This document shows positions 25,767-33,864 of a stretch of 64,000 nt of DNA, piece by piece. The notes below the pieces were generated by a model. That model was given only the letters and a program-made list of their open reading frames with translations. It had not been told where the DNA came from and searched no databases. Each line of letters opens with the position of its first letter. The stretch's first letter is position 1. The DNA comes from JALHFZ01 sp963674625 (lineage in GTDB: Bacteria; Synergistota; Synergistia; Synergistales; Aminobacteriaceae): the NCBI GenBank assembly GCA_963674625.2, contig CAXXXO010000003.1, positions 62,001 through 126,000 of the forward strand, read 5' to 3'. A program made the position numbers and the translations under genes.

Positions 25767-25955
25767 GTGGCGGGAATGAAAGTCTTCGAGAGGAATCCTG
25801 CAGAGGACCACGACTACTGGAGAGGGGTGCTCGACCTGCCCGATCTCGCGGAGGAGGCGATTGCCTCTGAATTTCTCTCCTCCGGCGACAGCGGCGAATT
25901 TGAATGCTGCCTCGAGGAGTGGTGGCCCGACTTCATCTCGGACTTCAGCCTCTGA
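25767..25955 (+). CDS. Small hypothetical acidic protein downstream of guaB
   Basis: A 62-codon frame with a GTG start after AAGGGGGAAAA, or 59 codons from ATG 25776. The product is strongly acidic and Trp-rich at the end (EECCLEE-like region ECCLEEWWPDF). I do not recognise a family. Support is moderate: a plausible ribosome site, codon use like the neighbours, and placement between guaB and the next promoter. It could be a chance frame. Confidence 0.4.
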   Translation: MAGMKVFERNPAEDHDYWRGVLDLPDLAEEAIASEFLSSGDSGEFECCLEEWWPDFISDFSL

Positions 25956-25970
25956 TGCCATCAATAAAAT

Positions 25971-26000
25971 TTGCCAATTTTTTTCACTTTGTGCTATACT
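25971..26000 (+). promoter_or_regulatory. Extended -10 promoter of the rimP-nusA-infB operon
   Basis: TTGCCA (25971-25976), an 18-base spacer and TATACT (25995-26000), with TG one base before the -10 (TGCTATACT). The spacer is A/T rich. It precedes a terminator-like hairpin and rimP by about 90 bases. Confidence 0.75.
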
Positions 26001-26030
26001 TTACTGTGTTTGATCTGCGGAGAATTTCTG

Positions 26031-26063
26031 CGAAGAGTGGGTTTTTCCCACTCTTCGTTTTTT
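26031..26063 (+). ncRNA. rimP leader hairpin, probable transcription attenuator
   Basis: Arms CGAAGAGTGGG (26031-26041) and CCCACTCTTCG (26047-26057) form a perfect 11-bp stem with a 5-base T loop. TTTTTT follows (26058-26063). It has full intrinsic-terminator form but lies about 25 bases downstream of the promoter's expected start and 30 bases before rimP. It would therefore stop most transcripts of the operon unless read through. Terminator-form leaders before rimP-nusA are known in other bacteria, and NusA is the obvious candidate regulator (inference). Confidence 0.75.
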
Positions 26064-26092
26064 AAGAGGCCGAAAGGAATGGAGCGATAGCA

Positions 26093-26599
26093 ATGGATGC
26101 CGCCAGCGGAAAAGACCGATGGGAGAGCCTGCGGGAAATCGTGGAAGGTCTCGGATACGAATGCGCCGGTATCGCCTTCACCGTTGAAGAAAAAAAGAAA
26201 TTTCTGAGGGTGTATATCGATTCCGTCGGCGGAATTCTCGTGAAGGACTGTGAGACGGTCTCGAAAAAAATAAGCAGATTTCTCGATGAACACGAGGACG
26301 TGATCCCCGGCAATTATTACCTTGAAGTGAGCTCTCCCGGCCTGGAACGTCCCCTTTTTACCCTCGGGGACTATCTCCGGTTCTCGGGAAAAAAGGCGAG
26401 GCTGAAGATGAAGTCGGCCATGAACGGACAGAAGCGCTTCACCGGGGTTATCGAGGGAGTCCGGGACGAAAAAATCCTTTTTGTACCTGAAGGGGAAGGC
26501 CCGCTGAACACGGAAGAGATTATGGAGATTCCCTTCGATGAAATCAGCAGGGGAAATCTCGTATTTGAAGAGGAAAAGGCGAAAAGGAGGAATTCCTAA
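26093..26599 (+). CDS. rimP: RimP, 30S ribosome maturation factor
   Basis: RimP assists 30S assembly. The 168-residue protein has the N-terminal alpha/beta domain (LREIVEGLGYECAGIAF, RVYIDSVGGILVKDCETVSK and YYLEVSSPGLERPL) and a C-terminal SH3-like domain (KILFVPEGEGPLNTEEIMEI). The segment LEVSSPGLERPL is diagnostic. It is first in the operon and ends directly before nusA; GGAG and AAGGA precede its ATG. Confidence 0.95.
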   Translation: MDAASGKDRWESLREIVEGLGYECAGIAFTVEEKKKFLRVYIDSVGGILVKDCETVSKKISRFLDEHEDVIPGNYYLEVSSPGLERPLFTLGDYLRFSGKKARLKMKSAMNGQKRFTGVIEGVRDEKILFVPEGEGPLNTEEIMEIPFDEISRGNLVFEEEKAKRRNS

Positions 26600-27709
26600 A
26601 TGCAGTTTGGGCGTGATTTCGTCCGCGCACTGGCCCAGATTACCAAGGAGCGTGGGCTCTCGAAAGAGATTATCGCCTCGAGTCTCGAGGCGGCCCTCAT
26701 ATCCGCCTACAAAAAGTACCGGGGCGGAAACCAGGATGTGGAAGTTCATATAGACTCGGAAAACGGCGACATCACCATCTGCGAGGTCAAGCGGATCGTG
26801 GATGTGGTCGTCACTCCCGATACGGAGATTTCCCTGGCCGACGCCCAGTCGAAGGGGATAGTCGACGTGGAAACGGGAGATCTCGTCAGGCTGGAGCAGA
26901 ACCCGGAGGATTTCGGACGGATCGCCGCCCAGACCGCCCGGCAGGTGATCATCCAGCGTCTGAAGGATGCAGAGCGGCAGATAATCTTCGAGGAATTCTC
27001 CGACAAGGTGGGGGATCTCGTTACCGGAGTGGTCTTCAAATCGGAGAACGACCAGGTGCTCATCCGCCTGAATGAACGGACCGAGGCCATCCTTCCGAGG
27101 GAGGAGCGCATCGTGGGGGAGCAGTACATTCCCACGGAGCGGCTCAAGTTCTACCTCCTCGACGTCCGCCAGACCACCCGGGGACCCAGGATCGTCGTCT
27201 CCCGCACCCATCCGGGGCTCCTGCGGAAACTTCTTGAACTCGAGGTTCCCGAAATTCAGGAAGGGGTCATCGAGATAAAAAATATCGTCCGGGAGGCCGG
27301 AGCCCGGGCCAAGGTGGCCGTCCAGTCCCTCGACATGAACGTTGACCCCGTGGGGGCCTGCGTGGGGAACAGCGGCACGCGGATCAAGTCGATCAGCAAG
27401 GAGCTGTGCGGAGAAAAGGTCGACGTGATCATCTGGAGCACCGACCCGCTTCAGTACATCCGCAATGCCCTTTCTCCCGCGAAGATCGTCAAGATCGAAC
27501 CCGTTCTCGAGCAGGAAAAGGCCGTCAAGGTCTACGCCAGACCGGACCAGCTCTCCCTGGCCATAGGCAAGGCGGGGCAGAACGTACGTCTCGCGGCCAG
27601 GCTCACGGGGTGGAAGATCGACATCAACGCCCTCGAACCGGAGAGAATGCCCACCCTTCACGATATCTTCCAGGATATCGAACTTCCGGAAGAGAACGGT
27701 TCGGAGTAG
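26600..27709 (+). CDS. nusA: NusA, transcription termination/antitermination factor
   Basis: NusA binds RNA polymerase and modulates pausing, termination and antitermination. The N-terminal polymerase-binding domain starts LAQITKERGLSKEIIASSLE. The S1 domain (about residues 130-200) and two KH domains (ACVGNSGTRIKSISKELCGE, LAIGKAGQNVRLAARLTGW) follow. At 369 residues it lacks the C-terminal acidic repeats of enterobacterial NusA, as is usual outside that group. AAGGAGG precedes the ATG, which comes right after the rimP stop. Confidence 0.97.
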   Translation: MQFGRDFVRALAQITKERGLSKEIIASSLEAALISAYKKYRGGNQDVEVHIDSENGDITICEVKRIVDVVVTPDTEISLADAQSKGIVDVETGDLVRLEQNPEDFGRIAAQTARQVIIQRLKDAERQIIFEEFSDKVGDLVTGVVFKSENDQVLIRLNERTEAILPREERIVGEQYIPTERLKFYLLDVRQTTRGPRIVVSRTHPGLLRKLLELEVPEIQEGVIEIKNIVREAGARAKVAVQSLDMNVDPVGACVGNSGTRIKSISKELCGEKVDVIIWSTDPLQYIRNALSPAKIVKIEPVLEQEKAVKVYARPDQLSLAIGKAGQNVRLAARLTGWKIDINALEPERMPTLHDIFQDIELPEENGSE

Positions 27710-27721
27710 CGGGAGAAGACC

Positions 27722-28000
27722 GTGAAGCGAAGCCGCCCCCGGACATGCACAGGATGCAGGGAAGAATCTCCGAAAAGGGAATTGATCAGGATCGTCCGGG
27801 GGGCGGACGGCCGGGTCGCGGCGGATCCGACGGGAAGACTTCCGGGCCGGGGGGCCTACGTCTGCCGGAAGAAAGAGTGCATTCTCGAGGCCATGAAGCG
27901 CAACGCCCTCGCCCGGGCCCTCAGGACGCCGGTGGAGCGGGAGTTCTACGAATCTCTTCTCCGGCTGATCCGTGAGGAAGAAGCGGGTGAAAATCCGTGA
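27722..28000 (+). CDS. rnpM: YlxR/RnpM family RNA-binding protein
   Basis: A 92-residue DUF448 protein with the family pattern RTCTGCREESPKRELIRIVR, RLPGRGAYVC and a conserved lysine-rich end. The YlxR group lies in nusA-infB operons; RnpM in Bacillus has been reported to bind and modulate RNase P. Start is GTG 27722, 12 bases after nusA. It overlaps the next gene by 4 bases. Confidence 0.9.
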   Translation: MKRSRPRTCTGCREESPKRELIRIVRGADGRVAADPTGRLPGRGAYVCRKKECILEAMKRNALARALRTPVEREFYESLLRLIREEEAGENP

Positions 28001-28338
28001 CCGGGCACGGGGAGGAGACCCTCCTTTCCACCCTGGGTCTTGCGAAGCGGGCGAGTGTTCTCCAGATAGGGCAGGATTCCATAAAATCACTGCTGGGAAA
28101 GGGTGAAAGCCTTCTGATTCTTTTTTCCCGGGGGGCGGAATCATCCTTTTACCGGTCCCTCGTGAAGGGGAGGTATGCAGAAAAATGTACGATAATTGTG
28201 CTCGGCGGAATATCAGGTGCTGAACTTTCCGCCGCTGTCGGCTCAGGGAATGTAAAGGTCGTAGCATTACCGTTACGCAGCGGCTTTGCGGCATCAGTTT
28301 CGAAACTGCTTGCGGAAGGGGGAATAGAGTTTGAGTAA
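27997..28338 (+). CDS. ylxQ: YlxQ, L7Ae/L30e-like RNA-binding protein
   Basis: The 113-residue protein fits the L7Ae/L30e/S12e fold family seen between ylxR and infB: LGLAKRASVLQIGQDSIKSL at the start, and CTIIVLGGISGAELSAAVGS in the middle. The family binds kink-turn-like RNA; the specific partner is unknown. The GTG start overlaps the rnpM stop (GTGA), and its end overlaps infB by 8 bases. Confidence 0.85.
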   Translation: MTGHGEETLLSTLGLAKRASVLQIGQDSIKSLLGKGESLLILFSRGAESSFYRSLVKGRYAEKCTIIVLGGISGAELSAAVGSGNVKVVALPLRSGFAASVSKLLAEGGIEFE

Positions 28339-30313
28339 AATTCGAGTGTACGAACTTGCAAAGATGCTTGATAAAAGCAATAAGGAGTTGCTGGATATAT
28401 TGGCAGATCTCGGTGTGGAGGTCAAAAGCCACATGAGCTCCATCGACAGCGAAACAGCCCAGCTCGTGGAGGATGCTCTCGGAGGAGCACCCGGAACGGC
28501 TGCGCAGGACAAAAAGAAAGAGGAGCGAAGCTTGATAAAAACGGAAATCTATGAAGTATCCCAGGGGGCTGACGTCAAGTCAGTAGCCCAGCTTATAGGC
28601 ATCACGCCGGCGGAGGCAGTGAAGACTCTCATCGGCGCGGGGCTTATGATTCCCGCCGACGGTCCGGTGGATGAAAAAGTCCTGAAGGTTCTCGAAGACG
28701 AGTATGATGTCCTTCTCACCATGGCCTGCGAGACAGGATCCGAAGACGACGAGGAAACCTGCGAAGTCATAAAGCGGCCCAGGTATACGGGGGATCATCT
28801 CGAGTCCCGCCCCCCCATCGTAACCGTCATGGGGCACGTGGACCACGGAAAAACCACCCTTCTCGATTTCATACGAAAGACGAACATAACAGCCAGGGAA
28901 GCCGGCGGAATCACCCAGCATATCGGAGCTTCCACGGTGGAGCAGGACGGAAAAAAGATCGTCTTCCTCGATACCCCCGGCCATGAGGCTTTTACTGCCA
29001 TGCGGGCCCGGGGAGCCCAGGCCACGGATATCGCCATTCTTGTCGTGGCGGCGGACGACGGCGTCATGCCCCAGACGAGGGAAGCAATAAACCACGCCAA
29101 GGCGGCAGGCGTTCCCATCATCGTCGCCATCAACAAGATCGACAAACCCGCGGCGAAAGCGGACCGGGTGCGGCAGCAGCTTTCCGACGTGGGCCTTGCC
29201 CCGGAGGAATGGGGCGGCTCCACCATCATGGTGGAGGTGTCCGCGAAGTCGGGAGAGGGGATTCCTCAGCTTCTCGAAATGATCCTCCTCGTGGCCGAAA
29301 TTGAGGAGTTCAAGGCAGACCCGACGGTAAGGCCGAAGGGCATCGTCGTCGAGGCGAAACTCGACAAGGGGAAGGGGCCTGTGGCCACCGTTCTCGTGCA
29401 GGAGGGAACTCTCTGCAAGGGAGATATTCTTCTTTTCGGCACCACCTGCGGAAAAATCCGCGCCATGATCGACTCGGAGGGCAAAACAATCGACTGCGCC
29501 GGGCCGAGCACCCCCGTGGAAATTCTCGGTCTCACGGCAGTTCCCCAGCCGGGCGAAGTTTTCGAATCGGTGGACAGCGAGCGGTGCGCCCGGGGCATCA
29601 TCAGCGACAGAGAACAGGACCTCCGCAGCTCCCTGCAGGGAGGGGCCCGTAAACTCAGCCTCGAGGATCTTTACTCTCAGCTCAAAGAAGGAGACATTCC
29701 CCAGCTCAGCCTGCTTCTGAAGAGCGATGTCCAGGGGTCCGGCGAGGCCCTTGCGGCGGCACTCGAGAAAATGGCCACAAGCGAAGTGGGCATCAACATC
29801 GTCCACCGCGGAGTGGGAAGAATCGCCGAGTCGGACATCATGCTCGCCTCCGCTTCGAACGCGGTCATCATCGGATTCAACGTCCGGCCCGACGCCAACG
29901 CCAAAAAAATCGCCGAGGCGGAGGGCGTTCAGATCCGTCTCTACGACATCATCTACGATGCCATCGATGACGTGAAGGCGGCCCTCGAAGGACTGCTGAA
30001 GCCCACCATAAAGGAGAACACCCTGGGCCAGGCGGAAATCCGCCAGATCATCAAGGTGCCCAAAGCGGGTAAAATCGCCGGCAGCTACGTTCTTGAGGGG
30101 GTCATCCGGCGGAACGCCAGGGCCCGTCTCATCCGGGGCGGCATCGTGCTCTGGGACGGAACTCTCGCCAATCTCCGCCGTTTCAAGGACGAGGCGAGGG
30201 AAGTTGCGGCCGGATATGAATGCGGCATCAGCCTCAGCAATTATCAGGACTTCGTGGAAGGCGACATCATCGAAGCCTACGAGATCGTCGAGGAAAAACG
30301 GCACCTCGACTGA
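28331..30313 (+). CDS. infB: InfB, translation initiation factor IF-2
   Basis: IF-2 places initiator tRNA on the 30S subunit. The IF2_N helix-turn motif (RVYELAKMLDKSNKELLDIL) opens the protein. A short linker leads to the G domain (GHVDHGKTT near residue 168, DTPGHEAF, NKIDKP). The second barrel, IF-2 domain 3 (PQLSLLLKSDVQGSGEAL) and the C-terminal barrel complete it. At 660 residues the N-terminal linker is short compared with the roughly 890 residues of E. coli IF-2. The TTG start lies within the end of ylxQ. Confidence 0.97.
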   Translation: MSKIRVYELAKMLDKSNKELLDILADLGVEVKSHMSSIDSETAQLVEDALGGAPGTAAQDKKKEERSLIKTEIYEVSQGADVKSVAQLIGITPAEAVKTLIGAGLMIPADGPVDEKVLKVLEDEYDVLLTMACETGSEDDEETCEVIKRPRYTGDHLESRPPIVTVMGHVDHGKTTLLDFIRKTNITAREAGGITQHIGASTVEQDGKKIVFLDTPGHEAFTAMRARGAQATDIAILVVAADDGVMPQTREAINHAKAAGVPIIVAINKIDKPAAKADRVRQQLSDVGLAPEEWGGSTIMVEVSAKSGEGIPQLLEMILLVAEIEEFKADPTVRPKGIVVEAKLDKGKGPVATVLVQEGTLCKGDILLFGTTCGKIRAMIDSEGKTIDCAGPSTPVEILGLTAVPQPGEVFESVDSERCARGIISDREQDLRSSLQGGARKLSLEDLYSQLKEGDIPQLSLLLKSDVQGSGEALAAALEKMATSEVGINIVHRGVGRIAESDIMLASASNAVIIGFNVRPDANAKKIAEAEGVQIRLYDIIYDAIDDVKAALEGLLKPTIKENTLGQAEIRQIIKVPKAGKIAGSYVLEGVIRRNARARLIRGGIVLWDGTLANLRRFKDEAREVAAGYECGISLSNYQDFVEGDIIEAYEIVEEKRHLD

Positions 30314-30708
30314 TGAAAAAAGAATATCCTGTTCCTTTCGTCGCTCTTCTCGTCATTCAGCTGAGGATCTGCGCATCCAGAAGCGTAAAAGACAGAAGAA
30401 GGGTTGTCCGGTCCCTCCTGGACCGGATACGGGGACGATGGAATGTGTCAGCCATGGACCTCGGTCCCGACGGAAGTCTTTCCGAGGTCGTTCTGGCTGT
30501 ATCTGCGGTGGCGGACAGCGTGAGGATGGCCGAGGAGCGGCTCGACGCGGTATTCTCCTTTGTCGCTCTCGAGGAAGAATCGGGAGAATTCATGATTTTC
30601 CGCCACTGCCGCGAGGTAATGACCTATGACAACATTTCGTATGCAAAGAATCAACAAGCAGATGCAGCGGGAGATTTCCCTGCTGCTGGAGCTGAGGGTA
30701 AAGAATGA
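30313..30708 (+). CDS. ylxP: YlxP (DUF503) protein with extended C-terminus
   Basis: DUF503 proteins of about 90-100 residues lie between infB and rbfA in many bacteria. The core here is VALLVIQLRICASRSVKDRR, then RWNVSAMDL and SEVVLAVSAVADS. Its ATG overlaps the infB stop by one base. The final 27 residues have no family counterpart and are read from the first part of rbfA in a different frame, an 83-base overlap. Function is not established. Confidence 0.85.
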   Translation: MKKEYPVPFVALLVIQLRICASRSVKDRRRVVRSLLDRIRGRWNVSAMDLGPDGSLSEVVLAVSAVADSVRMAEERLDAVFSFVALEEESGEFMIFRHCREVMTYDNISYAKNQQADAAGDFPAAGAEGKE

Positions 30709-31015
30709 GATGGCGAAAAACGCCATCATCACCGATGTGGATTGTTCGAAGGATCTGGAGCAGGCAAAGGTCTATTTCACCACTATTGATCCTTCCATCC
30801 GGGAAGATGTGCAGAAAGCCCTGACCTCTGCCGGCGGCCTTCTGCGGAGTGCCCTGGGCAAACAGCTCGCCCTTCGCCAGACACCGGCCCTCTCCTTTTA
30901 CATCGACGACAGCGAAGAATACGGCCGTTCCATCGACGTCCTTCTCGACTCGCTGAAAGACGAAGAGTCCGGAAGCGGAGAAGAGGACGAAGAGGAAGAA
31001 CCCGGGGAAGAATGA
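30626..31015 (+). CDS. rbfA: RbfA, ribosome-binding factor A
   Basis: RbfA matures the 16S rRNA 5' end. The 129-residue protein shows RINKQMQREISLLLELRV, the KH-like domain (TDVDCSKDLEQAKVYFT) and ALGKQLALRQTPALSFYID. It ends with a strongly acidic tail (about the last 20 residues). The ATG has GAGGT 8 bases upstream; ATG 30641 is an in-frame alternative. Most of its first 27 codons overlap ylxP. Confidence 0.93.
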   Translation: MTTFRMQRINKQMQREISLLLELRVKNEMAKNAIITDVDCSKDLEQAKVYFTTIDPSIREDVQKALTSAGGLLRSALGKQLALRQTPALSFYIDDSEEYGRSIDVLLDSLKDEESGSGEEDEEEEPGEE

Positions 31016-32025
31016 CCATGGAAAAATTTCCCGACCCCGTCATTCCGGCTCTCATAGAAGCCCTCGAATGGGCCTCCCGGTGGGTCGTACTGACCCATAC
31101 CAAGCCCGACGGAGACACCCTGGGCTCGGGGAGCGCCCTTTTTTCCATGGGGCGTTCCCTGGGCAAAGAGGTTTTCTGGGGAGGTCCTGATATCTACCCG
31201 GCGGGGTATTCTTTTCTGGAGGGCTCCGAGGAGTATATCCCGGGGATCGCTCCGGGCAGGCTCCTCGCCCCTGAGGGCAGGGGAGCGGCAATCGTCCTCG
31301 ACACATCGACGGAAGAACGCTCAGTTCCGGGCGTCAGGGGTCTTTCCTCCGCTTTTCCGCTGCTCAACATCGACCACCACCCCGACAACGAAAAGTTCGG
31401 CTCGGTGAACTGGATCGACCCCTCCGCCTCCTCGGTGGGGGAGATGCTCTGGCGCCTTTTTTGCCAATGGGGAGTTCCCTTTCCCGTCAGCGCCGCGGAA
31501 GGACTCTATACGGCCATCGCCACCGACAGCGGAAACTTTGCCTTTTCCGCCACGACCGAGGCGACCCACCGGGCAGCGGGAGATCTTCTCTCGAGGGGAG
31601 TCTCCCCTGAAAAGATTGAGAACCTGCTCAGGAGCAACCGTTCCCTGTCCGCTCTCCATCTCTGGGGCCGGGCCTTTGAAAGGGCTGAAATTCACTTTTC
31701 CTTTGCCGCCGTGACCTGGCTTGCCCGGAAGGATTTTCCCGAGACGGAAAGCTCTCCGTCTGAGACGGAGTTTCTCGTCAACGAACTTCTCACTCTCAGG
31801 GGAGTCTCATTTGCGGCTTTTCTCGTCGAAGAGGAGGACGCCGTCCGGGTCAGCCTCCGTTCCAAGGGGGACATCCCGGCTGCCGGGATCGCCGGGATTT
31901 TCGGCGGAGGGGGACATCGTCAGGCCGCGGGGTGCAGACTGCCCCTTCCCCTCGAGGAAGCCAAAATGACCCTGCTGCAGCTTCTGGAGGAGAAAAATGC
32001 CCTGCGGACTGCTGCTTCTCGATAA
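31012..32025 (+). CDS. nrnA: NrnA-type DHH phosphoesterase
   Basis: Bifunctional oligoribonuclease / pAp phosphatase. It has the metal motifs THTKPDGDTLGSG, VLDTS and the namesake LNIDHHPDN, then AIATDSGNF. The C-terminal DHHA1 domain ends in GIFGGGGHRQAAG. At 337 residues it is standard. It overlaps rbfA by 4 bases and truB by 29 bases, and this position in nusA-infB-truB operons is common. It degrades nanoRNAs and recycles pAp. Confidence 0.93.
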   Translation: MTMEKFPDPVIPALIEALEWASRWVVLTHTKPDGDTLGSGSALFSMGRSLGKEVFWGGPDIYPAGYSFLEGSEEYIPGIAPGRLLAPEGRGAAIVLDTSTEERSVPGVRGLSSAFPLLNIDHHPDNEKFGSVNWIDPSASSVGEMLWRLFCQWGVPFPVSAAEGLYTAIATDSGNFAFSATTEATHRAAGDLLSRGVSPEKIENLLRSNRSLSALHLWGRAFERAEIHFSFAAVTWLARKDFPETESSPSETEFLVNELLTLRGVSFAAFLVEEEDAVRVSLRSKGDIPAAGIAGIFGGGGHRQAAGCRLPLPLEEAKMTLLQLLEEKNALRTAASR

Positions 32026-32920
32026 GCCGAGGGGCATCCGAAGCTCCGTCTGCGTGGCCGTTCTCCGCCGCCGCCTCGGCAAGTCCGTCAAGGTGGGCCA
32101 TGGCGGCACCCTCGACTCCACTGCCCGGGGGCTGCTCGTCCTTCTCGCGGGGGGAGCGACCCGGGCCAGCGCCATGGTCATGGACCTGCCGAAGACCTAC
32201 GACGTAATGTTCCGCCTCGGCGAAGAGCGCTCCACGGGGGATTCAACGGGGGAAGTCGTCTTTTCGGGCCCCGTCCCCTCCTGCCCGCTCGCCTTGATCG
32301 AAAAATTTCTGCCTTCCTTTTATGGAACGAGGCTCCAGATTCCTCCCTCCATATCGGCGATCCGCGTGGACGGGAAGCGGGCCCACCATCTCGCGAGGAA
32401 AGGAGAGAAAGTTTCCCTCTCACCCCGGCCCGTTTTCGTCACATCCATCGGCCTTCTTCCCCTGCCGCCGGGAGGGGAAATTTTTGCCCTCAGAATCCGC
32501 TGCGGCAAGGGAACCTATGTCCGCAGCATCGTGGCGGACCTGGGACGCCTGCTCGGCTGCGGAGCCCACGTGGTCTCCCTCGTCCGTCAGTCCTCGGGGA
32601 TGCTGACCCTGGCCGAAGCCCTTCCCTTTTCCCTTCTGGAAGATGATGCTCACCCCCTGCAGGACAGTTTGATCCCCCTCTCCCGCCTTGCGGAGCATTT
32701 TTATTCCTACAGGGCCGACGATGACGTCAGCCGGGATATCCGAAACGGCAAAGATGTCCCCCTTTCCCGAATGGCCTTTCTCTCCGGGGGGATTCTTTCT
32801 CCGGAGAGGGGAGCGGTCGTCCTCGGAGAGGACCTTTTCTCCTTCGGCACGCTTCTTCCTGAAGGCCTGTACAGGGGAAAGAGCAATATTTTTCCCTCCT
32901 CCGCCGGAGGAATTTCATGA
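31997..32920 (+). CDS. truB: TruB, tRNA pseudouridine-55 synthase
   Basis: TruB makes the universal pseudouridine in the T-loop of tRNAs. The opening GLLLLDKPRGIRSS and the catalytic segment GHGGTLDSTARGLL (nucleophile D40) are clear. KTYDVMFRLGEERSTGDSTG and GTYVRSIVADLGRLLGC complete the family pattern. A C-terminal domain (about residues 225-307) resembles the PUA-like tail. It overlaps nrnA and ribF, so it is part of the same long operon. Confidence 0.95.
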   Translation: MPCGLLLLDKPRGIRSSVCVAVLRRRLGKSVKVGHGGTLDSTARGLLVLLAGGATRASAMVMDLPKTYDVMFRLGEERSTGDSTGEVVFSGPVPSCPLALIEKFLPSFYGTRLQIPPSISAIRVDGKRAHHLARKGEKVSLSPRPVFVTSIGLLPLPPGGEIFALRIRCGKGTYVRSIVADLGRLLGCGAHVVSLVRQSSGMLTLAEALPFSLLEDDAHPLQDSLIPLSRLAEHFYSYRADDDVSRDIRNGKDVPLSRMAFLSGGILSPERGAVVLGEDLFSFGTLLPEGLYRGKSNIFPSSAGGIS

Positions 32921-33864
32921 TCGTCATCCTCGGAGCCTTCGACGGCTTCCACCGCGGACACCGCCTCCTCCTCGAAGCCGGGCGGGCTCTCGCCGAAAGG
33001 GAAGGGGACGAAAGGAACTGGTGCGTCGTCACCTTCACCCCCCACCCCGGAAATATCCTCAGCGGACGGGAAATCCCGGTCCTCTTTACCGAGGACGACC
33101 GGGACTTCCTGGCCCGCTTCATGGGAATTCCTCATACCCTCAAGATTCCCTTCACCCCCGAACTTGCGGAAGCATCTCCCGAGGCCTTTCTCGACTTTCT
33201 CGAGGAACTTCTTCCCGTAAGCGGCATCGTTGTCGGAGGGGACTTCCGGTTCGGCCGCGGCAGGACGGCGGACACGGTCTTTCTCAGAAAATATTCCCTG
33301 GACAAAGGGTGGGCCTTTACCGAGGTGGAACCCTTTGCCCTGAGGGGAGTCAAGATCGGAAGCAGAAATATCCGCAATTCCGTTGCCCACGGAGATATGG
33401 CAGCCGCCCGGGAGCTTCTCGGATATCCCTTTTTCTTCTCCGCCGAGGTTATCCCGGGGGACGGAAGGGGAAGAAAGCTGGGCTTTCCCACGGCAAATGT
33501 CCTCTATCCTCCGGGAAAAGTCGTCCCCCGAAGAGGAGTCTGCGCCGCTTCCGTCTTTGCGGAAGGGGAATGGTTTGGGGGTGCGCTGAACATGGGGTAT
33601 AACCCCACATTTTTGAAAGACTCCCGGCTGAGGACTGAGATATATCTCCTCGACTTCAGTGGTGACCTTTACGGCAAAAAGATCGTGGTCTTTCTCGAGG
33701 AATTTCTTCGGGAGGAGAAAAAATTTTCCTCTGCCTCGAAACTGATCGAGACCATGAACGGCGACATCGAGCGGACGAGGTCCGTCATCGCCGGGAGAAT
33801 GGCCCGGTCGCCGCACCTCTACGATGCCCTGAAATCGGTCCTGCTCTCCCGGAGTTCCTCATGA
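32917..33864 (+). CDS. ribF: RibF, riboflavin kinase / FAD synthetase
   Basis: RibF turns riboflavin into FMN and FAD. The N-terminal nucleotidyltransferase has LGAFDGFHRGHRLLL and FTPHPGNIL, and VVGGDFRFGRGR lies near residue 108. The C-terminal kinase domain has GRGRKLGFPTANV, a GALNMGYNPTF segment and EIYLLDFSGDLYGKKI. The N-terminus is slightly shorter than usual and begins right at the first strand. It follows truB with a 4-base overlap, the widespread truB-ribF pairing. Confidence 0.95.
   Translation: MIVILGAFDGFHRGHRLLLEAGRALAEREGDERNWCVVTFTPHPGNILSGREIPVLFTEDDRDFLARFMGIPHTLKIPFTPELAEASPEAFLDFLEELLPVSGIVVGGDFRFGRGRTADTVFLRKYSLDKGWAFTEVEPFALRGVKIGSRNIRNSVAHGDMAAARELLGYPFFFSAEVIPGDGRGRKLGFPTANVLYPPGKVVPRRGVCAASVFAEGEWFGGALNMGYNPTFLKDSRLRTEIYLLDFSGDLYGKKIVVFLEEFLREEKKFSSASKLIETMNGDIERTRSVIAGRMARSPHLYDALKSVLLSRSSS

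Noticed and set aside
25994..28432. Long open minus-strand frame of about 800 codons opposite rimP-nusA-ylxQ
   Set aside because: It runs antisense to clearly recognised genes, has no family signatures and reads as low-complexity His/Asp/Gly-rich sequence, as expected from high-G+C codon bias.
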